DNA from: Welwitschia mirabilis
Lineage: Eukaryota > Gnetophyta > Gnetopsida > Welwitschiales
DNA: 38,067 nt
Reading direction: 5' to 3'
Assembly: GCA_051453625.1 (NCBI GenBank)
Contig: JBOZIK010000001.1
Span: 228,060,663 to 228,098,729, forward strand
Below the pieces are notes generated by a model, which was not told the DNA's origin, searched no databases, and saw only the letters and a list, made by a program, of their open reading frames with translations. Of the stretch, positions 1-8,640 are shown piece after piece; position 1 is the stretch's first letter, and every line of letters starts with the position of its first letter. The translations under genes and the position numbers were made by a program.

Positions 1-299
1 AGGTAATTCACAAGTTTCTTAACCAGAGCTCTGCGGATCCTGCCGCGGGCGCCGAGGCTTCTGCGAAATGTCCCTGCAATCGAAGACGATGAATTGGATG
101 AATGTCGAGAGACGGAGGATAAGCGGCAGCGGCAGCGGCGGAGGCGCTTGCACGTAGAATGAGAGTCGTCAAAGCTACTCACGTGAACGAGATCGTGGCA
201 ACCAACACCATCGCCTACTTGTCTACTGTATTCACGTGTTTCCTGTGATTTATCCTCTCCATCTTTGGTTTTCAGAAAAACGATCCCGCGTTTTCGTTT
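1..299 (-). other. CpG-rich edge, possible 5' part of a leftward host gene
   Basis: The first 180 bases hold 17 CpG dinucleotides, while CpG is rare in the other 37 kb, so this looks like unmethylated gene-edge DNA. On the minus strand one frame is open from 299 to the left edge (about 99 codons) but has no ATG. Its last third is rich in Ser and Arg and ends in a basic stretch (RIRRALVKKLVNY), which would suit a transit peptide or a basic domain. Two short minus ATG frames also start here (ATG at 209-211, and one near 258). The first meets a good donor-like GTGAGT at 176-181, and an acceptor-like TTGCAG lies at 74-79. Short + frames exist too (ATG at 68, 29 codons). GC-rich DNA has few stops, so the open frame may be chance. 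I do not recognise a protein family. Confidence 0.3.
180..238. promoter_or_regulatory. Pair of perfect G-boxes (CACGTG)
   Basis: CACGTG occurs at 180-185 and again at 233-238, 53 bp apart, inside the CpG-rich edge. G-boxes are binding sites for plant bZIP and bHLH factors (ABF, HY5 and PIF families). Two perfect copies so close together in otherwise AT-rich DNA suggest a promoter or 5' UTR. The gene they would serve is not visible. The palindrome gives no direction. Confidence 0.4.
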
Positions 300-1252
300 T
301 CAAAACAAAGCCCTTTTACTTGCTATTTTTATAAAACTTAGATAAATAAATATTATTGTTAAAACATTTACATAAGTGTATAAAAGTAAAAATTTAATAA
401 TCTTTGAGGGGCAGGGAGAGAGAGAGAGACAAAGACAAAAGAAGATATATATATAAAAAGATACACAAAATCAAGATACAAATAAAAATTAAGCCTTTAT
501 TACAGGTGAATGGTGAAAGAAAATGCATGTAGCCAATCCCATCATAGGTGGAACATGGCAAAGATGATAACGATGATGAGATCATCAAATATATAGTGGC
601 TACACATGTTTTAAAAGGACAACAATACTTTAACCTTAACAAAGAGAAAAAGAAATTAGGGGGTGTCTCTCATGAATATATAATTCTTCACTTATAACCT
701 ATAAAGTATCACAAAATACATTCTATATTAAATAATTTATATCACACTATTATTAAAAATTATTAAACCAAATACAAAAAAATAAAGTACTTACACACTA
801 AGAGTATAAGCTGATCTTCTTTCTTTTGTATTACCTCAAACATTGTAAACTTTCATCCAATTCACAAGTGATTCTTATGAACATGTTAATGACATTCATA
901 TCAAAGCATATTAAGTGTATATGGATTATTGTGCTCTACATATGCCCTTATTAAATTTTATTTGGAAAAGCCTATTCCCAAGAAACCTTGCTTGTAAGAA
1001 TGATGCAAGAATGACAATCAATGCTTATTATGGTTTAAACATATTTAATTAACTATTGTGCAAACCACATTTGCAAAATATTCTTCATGGTTGCAATCTT
1101 ATTGAAGAGAATCACAAATGTATGAATTTTTTTAAACGAGTCATCAAAGTTAAATAATTAGTCTCTTTTTTTTTATTATATATAACATTTTTAGCCACAT
1201 TTTCTTAAGTCTTTTTCCTACTTTTGACATTGTTAGAAATAAAATATAGGAC
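300..1252. other. AT-rich intergenic sequence
   Basis: No gene is supported. It contains a short (GA)n tract at 416-429. A minus frame of 82 codons across 394-642 owes its Leu-Ser run to that tract and is not credible as a gene. Confidence 0.6.
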
Positions 1253-1257
1253 TAAAC
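1253..1257. repeat. Target site duplication, left copy (TAAAC)
   Basis: TAAAC directly precedes the 5' LTR and is repeated exactly after the 3' LTR at 5114-5118. A 5-bp duplication is what Ty1/Copia integrase produces, so it fixes both element ends and shows a single, unrearranged insertion. Confidence 0.85.
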
Positions 1258-2239
1258 TATTGAGTTATAAGCCAAAATTAGGCTCTTTGGTCCTCTTCTT
1301 TATTGTAACCCCTTTATTTTGTAACTCCCTTATCATTTAGAAGATATTATAAAATGATATAAGTCCTTTGTTATTTGTAACCCNNNNNNNNNNNNNNNNN
1401 NNNNNNNNNNNNNNNNNNNNNNNNNNNNNNNNNNNNNNNNNNNNNNNNNNNNNNNNNNNNNNNNNNNNNNNNNNNNNNNNNNNNNNNNNNNNNNNNNNNN
1501 NNNNNNNNNNNNNNNNNNNNNNNNNNNNNNNNNNNNNNNNNNNNNNNNNNNNNNNNNNNNNNNNNNNNNNNNNNNNNNNNNNNNNNNNNNNNNNNNNNNN
1601 NNNNNNNNNNNNNNNNNNNNNNNNNNNNNNNNNNNNNNNNNNNNNNNNNNNNNNNNNNNNNNNNNNNNNNNNNNNNNNNNNNNNNNNNNNNNNNNNNNNN
1701 NNNNNNNNNNNNNNNNNNNNNNNNNNNNNNNNNNNNNNNNNNNNNNNNNNNNNNNNNNNNNNNNNNNNNNNNNNNNNNNNNNNNNNNNNNNNNNNNNNNN
1801 NNNNNNNNNNNNNNNNNNNNNNNNNNNNNNNNNNNNNNNNNNNNNNNNNNNNNNNNNNNNNNNNNNNNNNNNNNNNNNNNNNNNNNNNNNNNNNNNNNNN
1901 NNNNNNNNNNNNNNNNNNNNNTTAAGGGATCATCTAGAAACTTCTAGATGTTAGGGTTAGGGTTCTTTATCCTAAAAGGAAAACCTGTAAAAGGGAGTTG
2001 AAGCATTGTCCTAATGAATTGCAGTAGAGTGACTTAAGTATTATTGTAATCTCCTCATTTTGGATTCTCCTTTAGCAATAGAAAGGTGAGTCCCCTTTCT
2101 CATGGACATAGGCATATTATCAATCCACGTTAAATGCTAGTGTGTGTTATTTTTTTGATTATTTTCCTTATTGCAAGTCATTTCTTGTTATTTATCTTTC
2201 TCACACTCTAACGATTCTTTGCTTCCATGCTTTGCAATA
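1258..2239 (+). repeat. 5' LTR of the Copia element
   Basis: It aligns with 4530-5113 along its length. The canonical TG...CA ends have decayed to TA...TA here. It contains a run of N at 1384-1921 (538 N). The matching stretch of the 3' LTR (4657-4713) is only about 57 bp, so the N run overstates the gap or hides an insertion. It lacks 83 bp present in the 3' LTR (4832-4914). The position matching the 3' LTR TATA box reads TGTAAAA (1986-1992), so this promoter is probably dead. Confidence 0.92.
1931..1950. promoter_or_regulatory. Palindrome with heat-shock-element-like core in the 5' LTR
   Basis: Two perfect 9-bp arms (CATCTAGAA and TTCTAGATG) are separated by AC. The centre is GAAacTTC, matching the nGAAnnTTCn core of heat shock elements, although only two of the usual three or more units are present. 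The 3' LTR counterpart at 4723-4742 has a decayed second arm (TTG for TTC). It lies about 35-40 bp upstream of the TATA position, a sensible place for an LTR enhancer. Confidence 0.4.
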
Positions 2240-2241
2240 AT

Positions 2242-2253
2242 TGGTATTAGAGC
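2242..2253 (+). other. Primer binding site (tRNA-Met type)
   Basis: TGGTATTAGAGC lies two bases after the 5' LTR. It differs by one C-to-T change from TGGTATCAGAGC, the usual PBS of plant Copia elements, which pairs with the initiator Met tRNA 3' end. Confidence 0.9.
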
Positions 2254-2294
2254 TTGTAGGTCTTGGAGCTAACAGTTACAAAAGCACTATTTAG

Positions 2295-3030
2295 ATGGCC
2301 TCGAAGGTTTTTAATGCCAAGTTTGAGGTGGAGAAATTTAATGGTAAGAATAACTTTGGGTTACAGCAGATCAAGGTGAAGGATTTGCTCATTTAGCAAG
2401 GATTACACAAGGCACTTTAGAGAAAGGCTAAGAAGCCTTTTGATATGTCGAATAAAGCCTGGGATGATAGTACTATCAAGTTAAGCCTTGTAGATCAGGT
2501 TCTATTTAATGTAGTAAAGGAAAACTCTGCTACTAGACTATGGACAAAACTAGAAGCTTGTACATGGCCAAGCCACTGATAAATAAGTTGTACCTAAAGT
2601 TAGAACTTTATGACTTTAATATAAAGGAAGGTATGTTCATAGTACATCACTTGAATTATTTAAATGAAAATTTGTATCATTTGTCAAGCATTGATGTAAA
2701 AACTGAAGAAGAGAATTAATCTTTTATCCTTCTTAAGTCGCATCCAACTTCTTATAATCTTGTTGCAACAACGGTACTCTATGGTAAATATACCATTGAG
2801 ATGGAGATAGTGACTACAACTCTTTTGTCAGAAGAACGAATGAAGAATTTTAATACTAAGCAAGTTGTGAAGGTTTGGTGGTTAGAGGTTAAACTGTGAA
2901 GAAAGAATTAGACAAGCAGACCTTTAGATCAAAGTCTAAATTTAGAAAGAGCAACAAGAAGAATTTGAAGTGTCACTATTGTCACAAGAGGGACATTTCA
3001 TTAAAGAATGTAGAGAATAGAAGGCAAAAG
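2295..3030 (+). pseudogene. Copia gag relic with zinc knuckle
   Basis: The start ATG at 2295 follows the PBS by about 40 bp and opens with MASKVFNAKFEVEKFNG, typical of plant Copia Gag (Retrotran_gag_2/UBN2 type). Downstream pieces in shifting frames read KVKDLLI, then LVDQVLFNVVKENSATRLW and KLYLKLELYDFNIKEG, all recognisable Gag positions. A zinc knuckle of pattern C-x2-C-x4-H-x4-C is spread over 2971-3011, with a frameshift between its second Cys and the His. In-frame TAG codons break the first helix. Gag would form the virus-like particle and bind the element's RNA; this copy cannot. Confidence 0.88.
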
Positions 3031-3129
3031 AAGTATAAAAGAATGAGAAGGCATCTACATCTGATTTGACCAGTAATGAAACAAATGTTGTTGATGATAA
3101 AGATTATGAAGATGTGCTCATGTCCATAG

Positions 3130-3290
3130 ATTCACCTAGTGGGAGTGAATGGATCCTTAATTCAGAAGATTTGTGGCATATTACACCTCATAGATCTTGG
3201 TTTTATACATCTCAAGAGACTCATGGGGACTAATTGCTGATGGGTACCTATGATAAAGTTAGGATAATTGGTGTTGACTCAGTTTGAATT
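3130..3290 (+). pseudogene. Copia aspartic protease relic, active site lost
   Basis: The frame around 3150 reads WILNSEDLWHITPHRSWF, which lines up with the WILDSGAS...HMCP...WF segment of Copia retropepsins. The catalytic Asp is Asn and the following Gly is Glu, so the protease is dead. The end of the domain continues into the 63-codon open stretch at 3327-3518. In an intact element this enzyme would cut Gag-Pol. Confidence 0.8.
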
Positions 3291-3326
3291 AAGACTTATG
3301 ATGGAGTTATAAGAACTTCATCAGAT

Positions 3327-4410
3327 GTGAAGCAAGCACCGAAGATGAGAAGGAGTCTCATCTCTCTTGGAGCCTTAGATAAAATTAGTTATAGGTTCAT
3401 TAAAGAGAGTGACACACTGAAAGTTGTTAAAGGTTATTTTGTGTTAATGAAGGCCAAGAAAGAAGGCAATCGTTACAAGTTACTAGGAGACACAGTTACG
3501 GTGATGTTGATACTATAGATGTAGATACTGCTACATCAGTTTTGTGGCATAGATGACTTGGATACATCACTAATCTTGGTTTGAAGAAGTAAATGTAAAG
3601 AAAACCTCCTTAAAACTATAAAGAATAGAATATGATTTATATGAGCATTGCATTTATGGTAAGCAATGCAAGGTAAATTTTTTTACAAGTTTAGCTAGAA
3701 GCAAAGATATTTTGAATTTAATTCATAGTGATATCTTGTGTTCATCTCTGCATGCTTTGTTAAGTGTGCACTATATTTCTTTACCTTCATCAATGACAAA
3801 TCAAGAAAAGTATGGGTATTTTCTCTCAAAAAGTTTTAAGCTTTTCATAAGTTTAAAGAAATCAAGGCCTAAGTGGAGAAAAGTATAGTGAAGAAGATTA
3901 ACTATCTTCAAACTAATCATAATAAAGAATACATCTCAAAGCAGTTCAAGGCATACTACAAGTTAGAGGGTATCAGAAGATATTTCATAATTCTAGGTAC
4001 TTTACAAGAAAATGGCATTGCAAGAAGGATGAACCATACACTCTTGTAACATGCCAGAAGCATGATGATCTTTATTCAAGTGGAGAAAGGTTTTTAGATG
4101 GGAGCAGTAAACACAACATGTTACTTAGTGAATAGGACACCATCACTTGTTATTAATAATAAGAATCTAGAGGAGATGTGGAGGGATGTCTTAGCAAGGT
4201 ATGAGCATCTTAGAATCTTTGATTGTTTAGCATATGTTCATGTTACAAATGTTTAAGAAGTAAGATAGATCCAAAATACAAGAAGTACATCTTTCTTAGA
4301 TATGCAAAAGGAACCAAAGGATTTAGGCTTTGGGATCCTACTACAAGAAAGATCCTATTTAGCAGAGATATCATCTTTAATGAATTAGACTTGTTAATGA
4401 AGTGATTACA
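3327..4410 (+). pseudogene. Copia integrase relic (GAG_pre-integrs plus core)
   Basis: The open stretch 3327-3518 (RRSLISLGALDKISYRF, then LKVVKGYFVLMKAKKEGN) is the segment between protease and integrase. LWHR at about 3541 and EHCIYGKQC near 3640 are the His/Cys zinc-binding module; its second His is Tyr. The core keeps the first catalytic Asp (IHSDI, Asp codon 3730-3732). The second is Asn in LQTNHNKEY near 3910, and the Glu of the NGVAERMN motif is Arg (NGIARRMN near 4020). Two of the three DDE residues are therefore gone. The tail at 4262-4405 (FLRYAKGTKGFRLWDP, FSRDIIFNE) is the well-conserved post-core segment. Several in-frame stops and frameshifts are present. Confidence 0.88.
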
Positions 4411-4517
4411 ATTGAAAAAGTTCAGATGGTATTTAAACTTCCTACAATTCAGTCATAGATAGCTGAGTAGATAAGGATCGGCGATTTGATGGTAAAGATG
4501 CAAAGGGAATTTTGTCT

Positions 4518-4529
4518 CGAAATGGAGAT
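4518..4529 (+). other. Polypurine tract
   Basis: CGAAATGGAGAT abuts the 3' LTR and corresponds to the plant Copia sequence GTGGGAGAT before TGTTG. It would prime plus-strand DNA synthesis. It is partly decayed. Confidence 0.75.
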
Positions 4530-5113
4530 TGTTGAGTTATGTGCCAAAATTAGGTTCTTTGATCCTCTTCTTTATTGTAACCCCTTTATTGTATAACTTT
4601 CTTATCATTTAAGAGATATTATAAAATGATATGGGTTCTTAATTATTTGTAACTCCTTTATATTATAACCTAATCCTTATTAAAATAATTAAAGATAAGA
4701 GGGGAAGGAAAGTTTAAGGGTTCATTTAGAAAGTTGTAGATGTTAGATTTAGGGTACTTTGCCCTAAAGAAAAACCTATATAAAGGAGTAGAGGCATTAT
4801 CCTAATGAATTGCAGTAAAGTGACTTGAGTATTATGCCCCACATTGTGAGGGTTGTGGATGAGGAAGAGAGTCTAGCAAAAAGCTAGAGGTTTCTATAGT
4901 TGCATAGTAGAGCATTATTATAATCTCCTCATTTTTAGACCTTCCTTTAGAAATAGAAAGACTAATCCCCTTTCTCGTAGATGTAGACATATTGCCAAAC
5001 CATCTTAAATTCTGGTGTGTGTTGTTTTTTTGTTATTTTCCGTGTTGTAAGTTATTTCTTGTTATTTATCTTTCTCACACTTCCATGATCCTTCACTTCC
5101 GTGCTTCGCAACA
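4530..5113 (+). repeat. 3' LTR of the Copia element
   Basis: 584 bp, starting TGTTGAG and ending GCAACA, so the TG...CA ends are intact. It is followed at once by the TAAAC duplication. It has an intact TATA-like box at 4777-4784 (TATATAAA) and keeps an 83-bp stretch (4832-4914) missing from the 5' LTR, bounded by ATTAT at both edges. Confidence 0.93.
4777..4784 (+). promoter_or_regulatory. LTR TATA box
   Basis: TATATAAA in the 3' LTR sits about 35 bp after the palindromic heat-shock-like site (4723-4742). The 5' LTR copy is mutated. It could drive transcription rightward into flanking DNA if the LTR is not silenced. Confidence 0.45.
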
Positions 5114-5118
5114 TAAAC
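5114..5118. repeat. Target site duplication, right copy (TAAAC)
   Basis: Exact match to 1253-1257, directly after the 3' LTR. Confidence 0.85.
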
Positions 5119-6309
5119 AATCATGAGGAATAGGAACTATAGATAAGTCTAGAAATCTTTCATTTAGATAAGTAATTAATTTTTAAATGTACTTATTTAC
5201 TAATAAATTACAAATTTCTAAAGAGTTGTTAATGCATTCTATTATAACATTATTTTCCATTAGTTCTTTTAGAATTATGATGATTTGCAACTCATGTTGA
5301 TAAAATTCATTATTGTATACAATAGCCATCTAAAGTGTGAGGCATTTACAAATTTAAATAAATACTTTTCTTCATCTATAAACGTGTCTAATCTTAAAAA
5401 TCATCTTATGAGAAAGCTAATAGTAGAATTTAATGAAGCAAATTTTCTTTTTTAACTTCTTATTTAATGTGTTTAACTTACTTATTACCTATCACATTTA
5501 CAATCATTTGTAAGAAAAATTAAAAAAAAATTTCATCACATCATACCAAGAGTACTCCTTCTTTTTCGTATATTTTATTTGTTCCCTTATTCCATTATTG
5601 CTAGCATTAAAATAATAATTCTCTTATAATATTTAACTTTGATAACCCTCCGACCCCACACACATATAAACCTCCAAATCTATCTATTATCATTTCATTC
5701 TCCATGTCTAAAAGTTGCTTTTAATTCCTTTTAGAATATGAAATCATGAGTGAATTTTATTTATTAATTTGCTAATGCATTGCAACTTTATAAGCTTTAT
5801 GAAAGCATTGAGAAGTACTAAAGCTTCATGATGTTTAACATAATGATGCCTATTAAATTAGAGGTTTCTTTTCTTATAAAAGATATAAATCCATCTTTAT
5901 TACCAATTACAAAAGATGCTCCATTAATGGAAACTAATATTAAATATTTTTTTAAAGTTTCTAGTGGATAATACTTCATTTACTCCATCATATATTGTTC
6001 TACTTCTTTCATTACTAACTTTAATAAGTTTGAAGAAATATCTTGAGTGAGAGAGAAGGGGTAAGTCTTCAACAGTTTTTAGGGTTTGGAGGTTTAGCAT
6101 AGGAAATGAATCCTTCCTTATCAAGTAAGATTAGGGATTAAAGGGGCTAATAGGAGTTAAAGGAGGTAGCCAAAGGGGAGAGTTGGAGGAGAAAAACTAG
6201 AGAGGGTTATAAAAGGGTTTCCTTTATGGGGTCTACTAGCCTAGTAGAGAAAAGTTGATGGGCTATAAAGGAGGCAAGAACAATAGCAAAGGAGGGCCAT
6301 AACATCTTA
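5119..6309. other. AT-rich sequence between the Copia element and the LINE
   Basis: No gene is supported. From about 6120 the strand becomes purine-rich (AGG/GGAG), which may be the 5' UTR or start of the LINE. The 66-codon minus frame at 5924-6124 has no recognisable features. Confidence 0.5.
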
Positions 6310-6525
6310 GGAAGAGTAGTAGAGATTAGTAGCATGAATTAGGGGAAGTTTAGGTCTTATGGAGGGCTTTACGCATGTCACAAAGGCAGAGGCAGAGACA
6401 AGTTTAAGTATTATGAAGGGCATTTGTCATGCTGCAAAGGCATAGGTAGAGGCAAGATTAGGTTTAATGGGGACCTTTTGGCACATTACGATGGCGCTTG
6501 TAGAGGTGAGGATGCAAGGATTGTG
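6310..6525 (+). repeat. In-frame 54-bp (18-codon) tandem repeat in LINE ORF1
   Basis: Three consecutive 54-bp units occupy 6364-6417, 6418-6471 and 6472-6525, all in the ORF1 frame. The first two encode GLYACHKGRGRDKFKYYE and GHLSCCKGIGRGKIRFNG. The third is more diverged (DLLAHYDGACRGEDARIV). The second half of a fourth unit (GKFRSYG) precedes them, ending at 6363. Conserved points are the first Gly, a Cys at position 5, a Lys-Gly pair and GRxK(F/I). The preserved frame and period suggest duplication while the protein was still coding. I know of no named domain with this pattern; Gly/Arg/Lys richness fits RNA binding. Confidence 0.7.
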
Positions 6526-7340
6526 GTAAGTTATTTTTACATGGATTTAAATACAATGAAGCTCTTTCAAGAGGATGAAAAATTTAAAATAAAAACTTCT
6601 ATAAAGCCTTGCATTAATGTGATGGAAAGGTTGAAATTTAGCTTAATAGGTAGATTCATTACATTTGGCTCCTAGCAAAGTATGGATGCAATTAGGAAAT
6701 GAATGGTCCTAAGGTGAACAAGTATGTAGAAAGTATAATTGATAGCCTTGGTGAAAAGAATGATCTTCTTTAAATTTGTATCTGAAAAATACTTAAACAA
6801 CATGATGCAACCTTGAGTTCTTTGGAATAAGAGGGCTTGCCCTAACACACTACAAACTAAGTGAATGTTTTGGTAAAAGTTTTCAAAATATACCAATATC
6901 AATCAAACAGAATCAACTTGATATTATATAATTAAACCTTCATTTAAGAATTAATAGTATAACTTAGAGTCTTAATTAAGTTAGATATAATAACTCTCAG
7001 TGGAGTGAGAATGGTACTAATTCAAGTCTATGCTTAAATAGAGATTTAGCTGATGAGAAAGTTAAAAACATTTGAAATAATACACAACTATGGAATTAAC
7101 TTTGTAAAAGTTGGATATGAGAATTTATGAAACCCTCATGATATTTGCAAACTATTAGGATTTATATAGAGATTTAGCCTCAAACTAAAGGACAATATGT
7201 CTAAGTTATGTGGGAGGAAAGGACACCACCAAAAAATTATGTATTAGTGTAGTGTGTAAAACATATAATAAGTTAGAACATAAGTCAGAAGATTGTAGAT
7301 TTAAAAAGGATAAAGGAAATTTCTAACTAGTTATGAGAAG
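6364..7340 (+). pseudogene. LINE ORF1 relic: DUF4283-type RNA-binding protein with zinc knuckle
   Basis: The frame open from 6424 runs to 6675 and includes ERLKFSLIGRFITFGS. It is followed, after a stop, by QSMDAIRK and MVLR, and in the same neighbourhood by FFKFVSEKYLNNMMQ and VLWNKRA. This succession is characteristic of DUF4283 in plant LINE ORF1. At 7255-7296 the frame reads VCKTYNKLEHKSEDCRFKK, a C-x2-C-x4-H-x4-C knuckle whose second Cys is Tyr. ORF1 protein binds element RNA to form the ribonucleoprotein. Here the protein is cut by many stops and the zinc site is lost. The N-terminal part carries the 18-residue repeats. Confidence 0.82.
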
Positions 7341-7689
7341 AATAAAGGTATAAATAGTGTTAAACCCACAAAATAAGGAAAGTTAAAAGGTATAAGAAGA
7401 GAACCCTAAATTAATTACTCGCTGAGAAAAAGAAAAGAAAGTCCAAATAGTTTAGAGAAAAGATACAAATACTAAGCAATAAAGTCAAGTTTGTAGTAGA
7501 TTTATAGCCTAAAGTAAAATCATTTTAGAAGGGTTAGACTTAAGAAGTAAAAAAGAGATAAGACAGGATAATCAATTAGGGAAATCATTAGATGCCATCA
7601 AAGTTAGGAAATAGGTAGCTTAAAACATTACTAACAAGTCACAAATAATTAATTTGATATAATAGCAAAGGCCTCTAAATAAAAGTTAA

Positions 7690-8640
7690 ATGAAGTTCAT
7701 GAGCTATAATATTTAAGTCACTAATGATGTCCCAAAAAGTGGGATATTAAATAATTCTAACTAGTTATCTAATTAAAATTATTTATATATAAGAAACTAA
7801 AGTTTAAAAAAAGGAATAGATTTAGAGAAATGCAAAAAAATTAGAATGTAGAGTGGGAGTTAAGTCTTGGATAAGTGGGAGACTTACAATCCTCTTCAAA
7901 AAGAATATCAAGTATAAAAATATAAAAGGGATAAGGTGGTTCCAAAGTTTTGAGACAAGAGACTAGTGACTAATTAATGTTTACAACCTATAGTAAGTAG
8001 GTAAGAGAATAAGACTATGGAAGAAATTAGAGTATATGATGATCAATATAAAATGCATAATCACAAGAGATTTCAACTAAACTAGATTCAATTGGAAAAA
8101 CAAGAAGGAAGGAAATGAAACCCAGCTAGGACCTAGGATTTTAAGGACTTGATAACAAATCTTGAGCTGAAATACTTAGCCTTATAAAAACCCTAGTTCA
8201 TGTGGTTAAATTAATTAGAAGAAGAGGCAAGAATATTATCAAGAATAGAAAGGGCAATGGTGTTTATGAAATAGTTAAAAGAAATTTTCTATAAATTAGA
8301 GGAAAAAGGAAGTTGGTGCTTAGAACACCATCCATCATCACTTTTTTAGAGCAAGTGAAAAGCAATTACCTTAAAACATGGATGGTTATAAGATTAGAAA
8401 GTGGTAGACTTATAAAGAAAAAACTAGAAGATAAAGAAGGAAACACCTTTGGAAACCCTTCAAGATAACGTAAATAAGACAAAAAAGTGGTTAAAAGAAT
8501 AGAGTAAGCTTCTTAGAATAGATTGAATCATAAGGAAGACCTAAATTGGGATATTAAGAAAATCTAAGATAAGTAAGAAAAAGAGAGGATCTCTAGTATC
8601 AAGAGTGAAGAAAGCTATGAAGACTATACAAAATTAGAAC
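7690..8640 (+). pseudogene. LINE ORF2 relic, N-terminal endonuclease (EEP) and linker
   Basis: The ATG at 7690 opens with MKFMSYNI, a stop, then VTNDVPK. That matches the usual ORF2 start MKIISYNIRGxNDxxK of plant LINEs, with Arg turned into TAA or an equivalent change. Later pieces fit the endonuclease: GVKSWISGRLTILF near 7860, a RIRLWKKLE-like segment near 8000, and DFKDLITNLELKYLAL near 8130, which is the conserved region before the SDH motif. The linker up to RT follows, ending with the RQ...WL segment. The enzyme would nick target DNA for target-primed reverse transcription. It is heavily interrupted and the catalytic residues cannot be traced with confidence. Confidence 0.7.

Larger units (their letters stand above)
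1258..5113 (+). mobile_element. Ty1/Copia LTR retrotransposon, internally deleted, non-autonomous
   Basis: The element is framed by two related LTRs, flanked by a 5-bp target duplication, and carries a PBS and a PPT. The internal region is only about 2.3 kb, against about 4 kb or more in a full Copia element. Relics follow the Copia order gag, protease, integrase. The reading then jumps from the conserved segment just after the integrase core (end about 4405) to the polypurine tract, so reverse transcriptase and RNase H are missing. The gag, protease and integrase parts carry stops, frameshifts and lost catalytic residues. Where the two LTRs align without gaps, in the first 125 bp, I count roughly 16 differences (about 13%), so the insertion is old. 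It cannot move on its own. Confidence 0.93.

Noticed and set aside
394-642. 82-codon minus frame with hydrophobic and Leu-Ser-rich sequence
   Set aside because: Created by AT-rich DNA and the (GA)n tract; no motif or homologous pattern.
1368-1925. 185-codon + open frame
   Set aside because: Almost entirely N; it is the gap in the 5' LTR.
1949-1966. GTTAGGGTTAGGG, telomere-like repeat
   Set aside because: Only two units, inside the Copia LTR, and the 3' LTR has a diverged version at the same place; it is part of the LTR.
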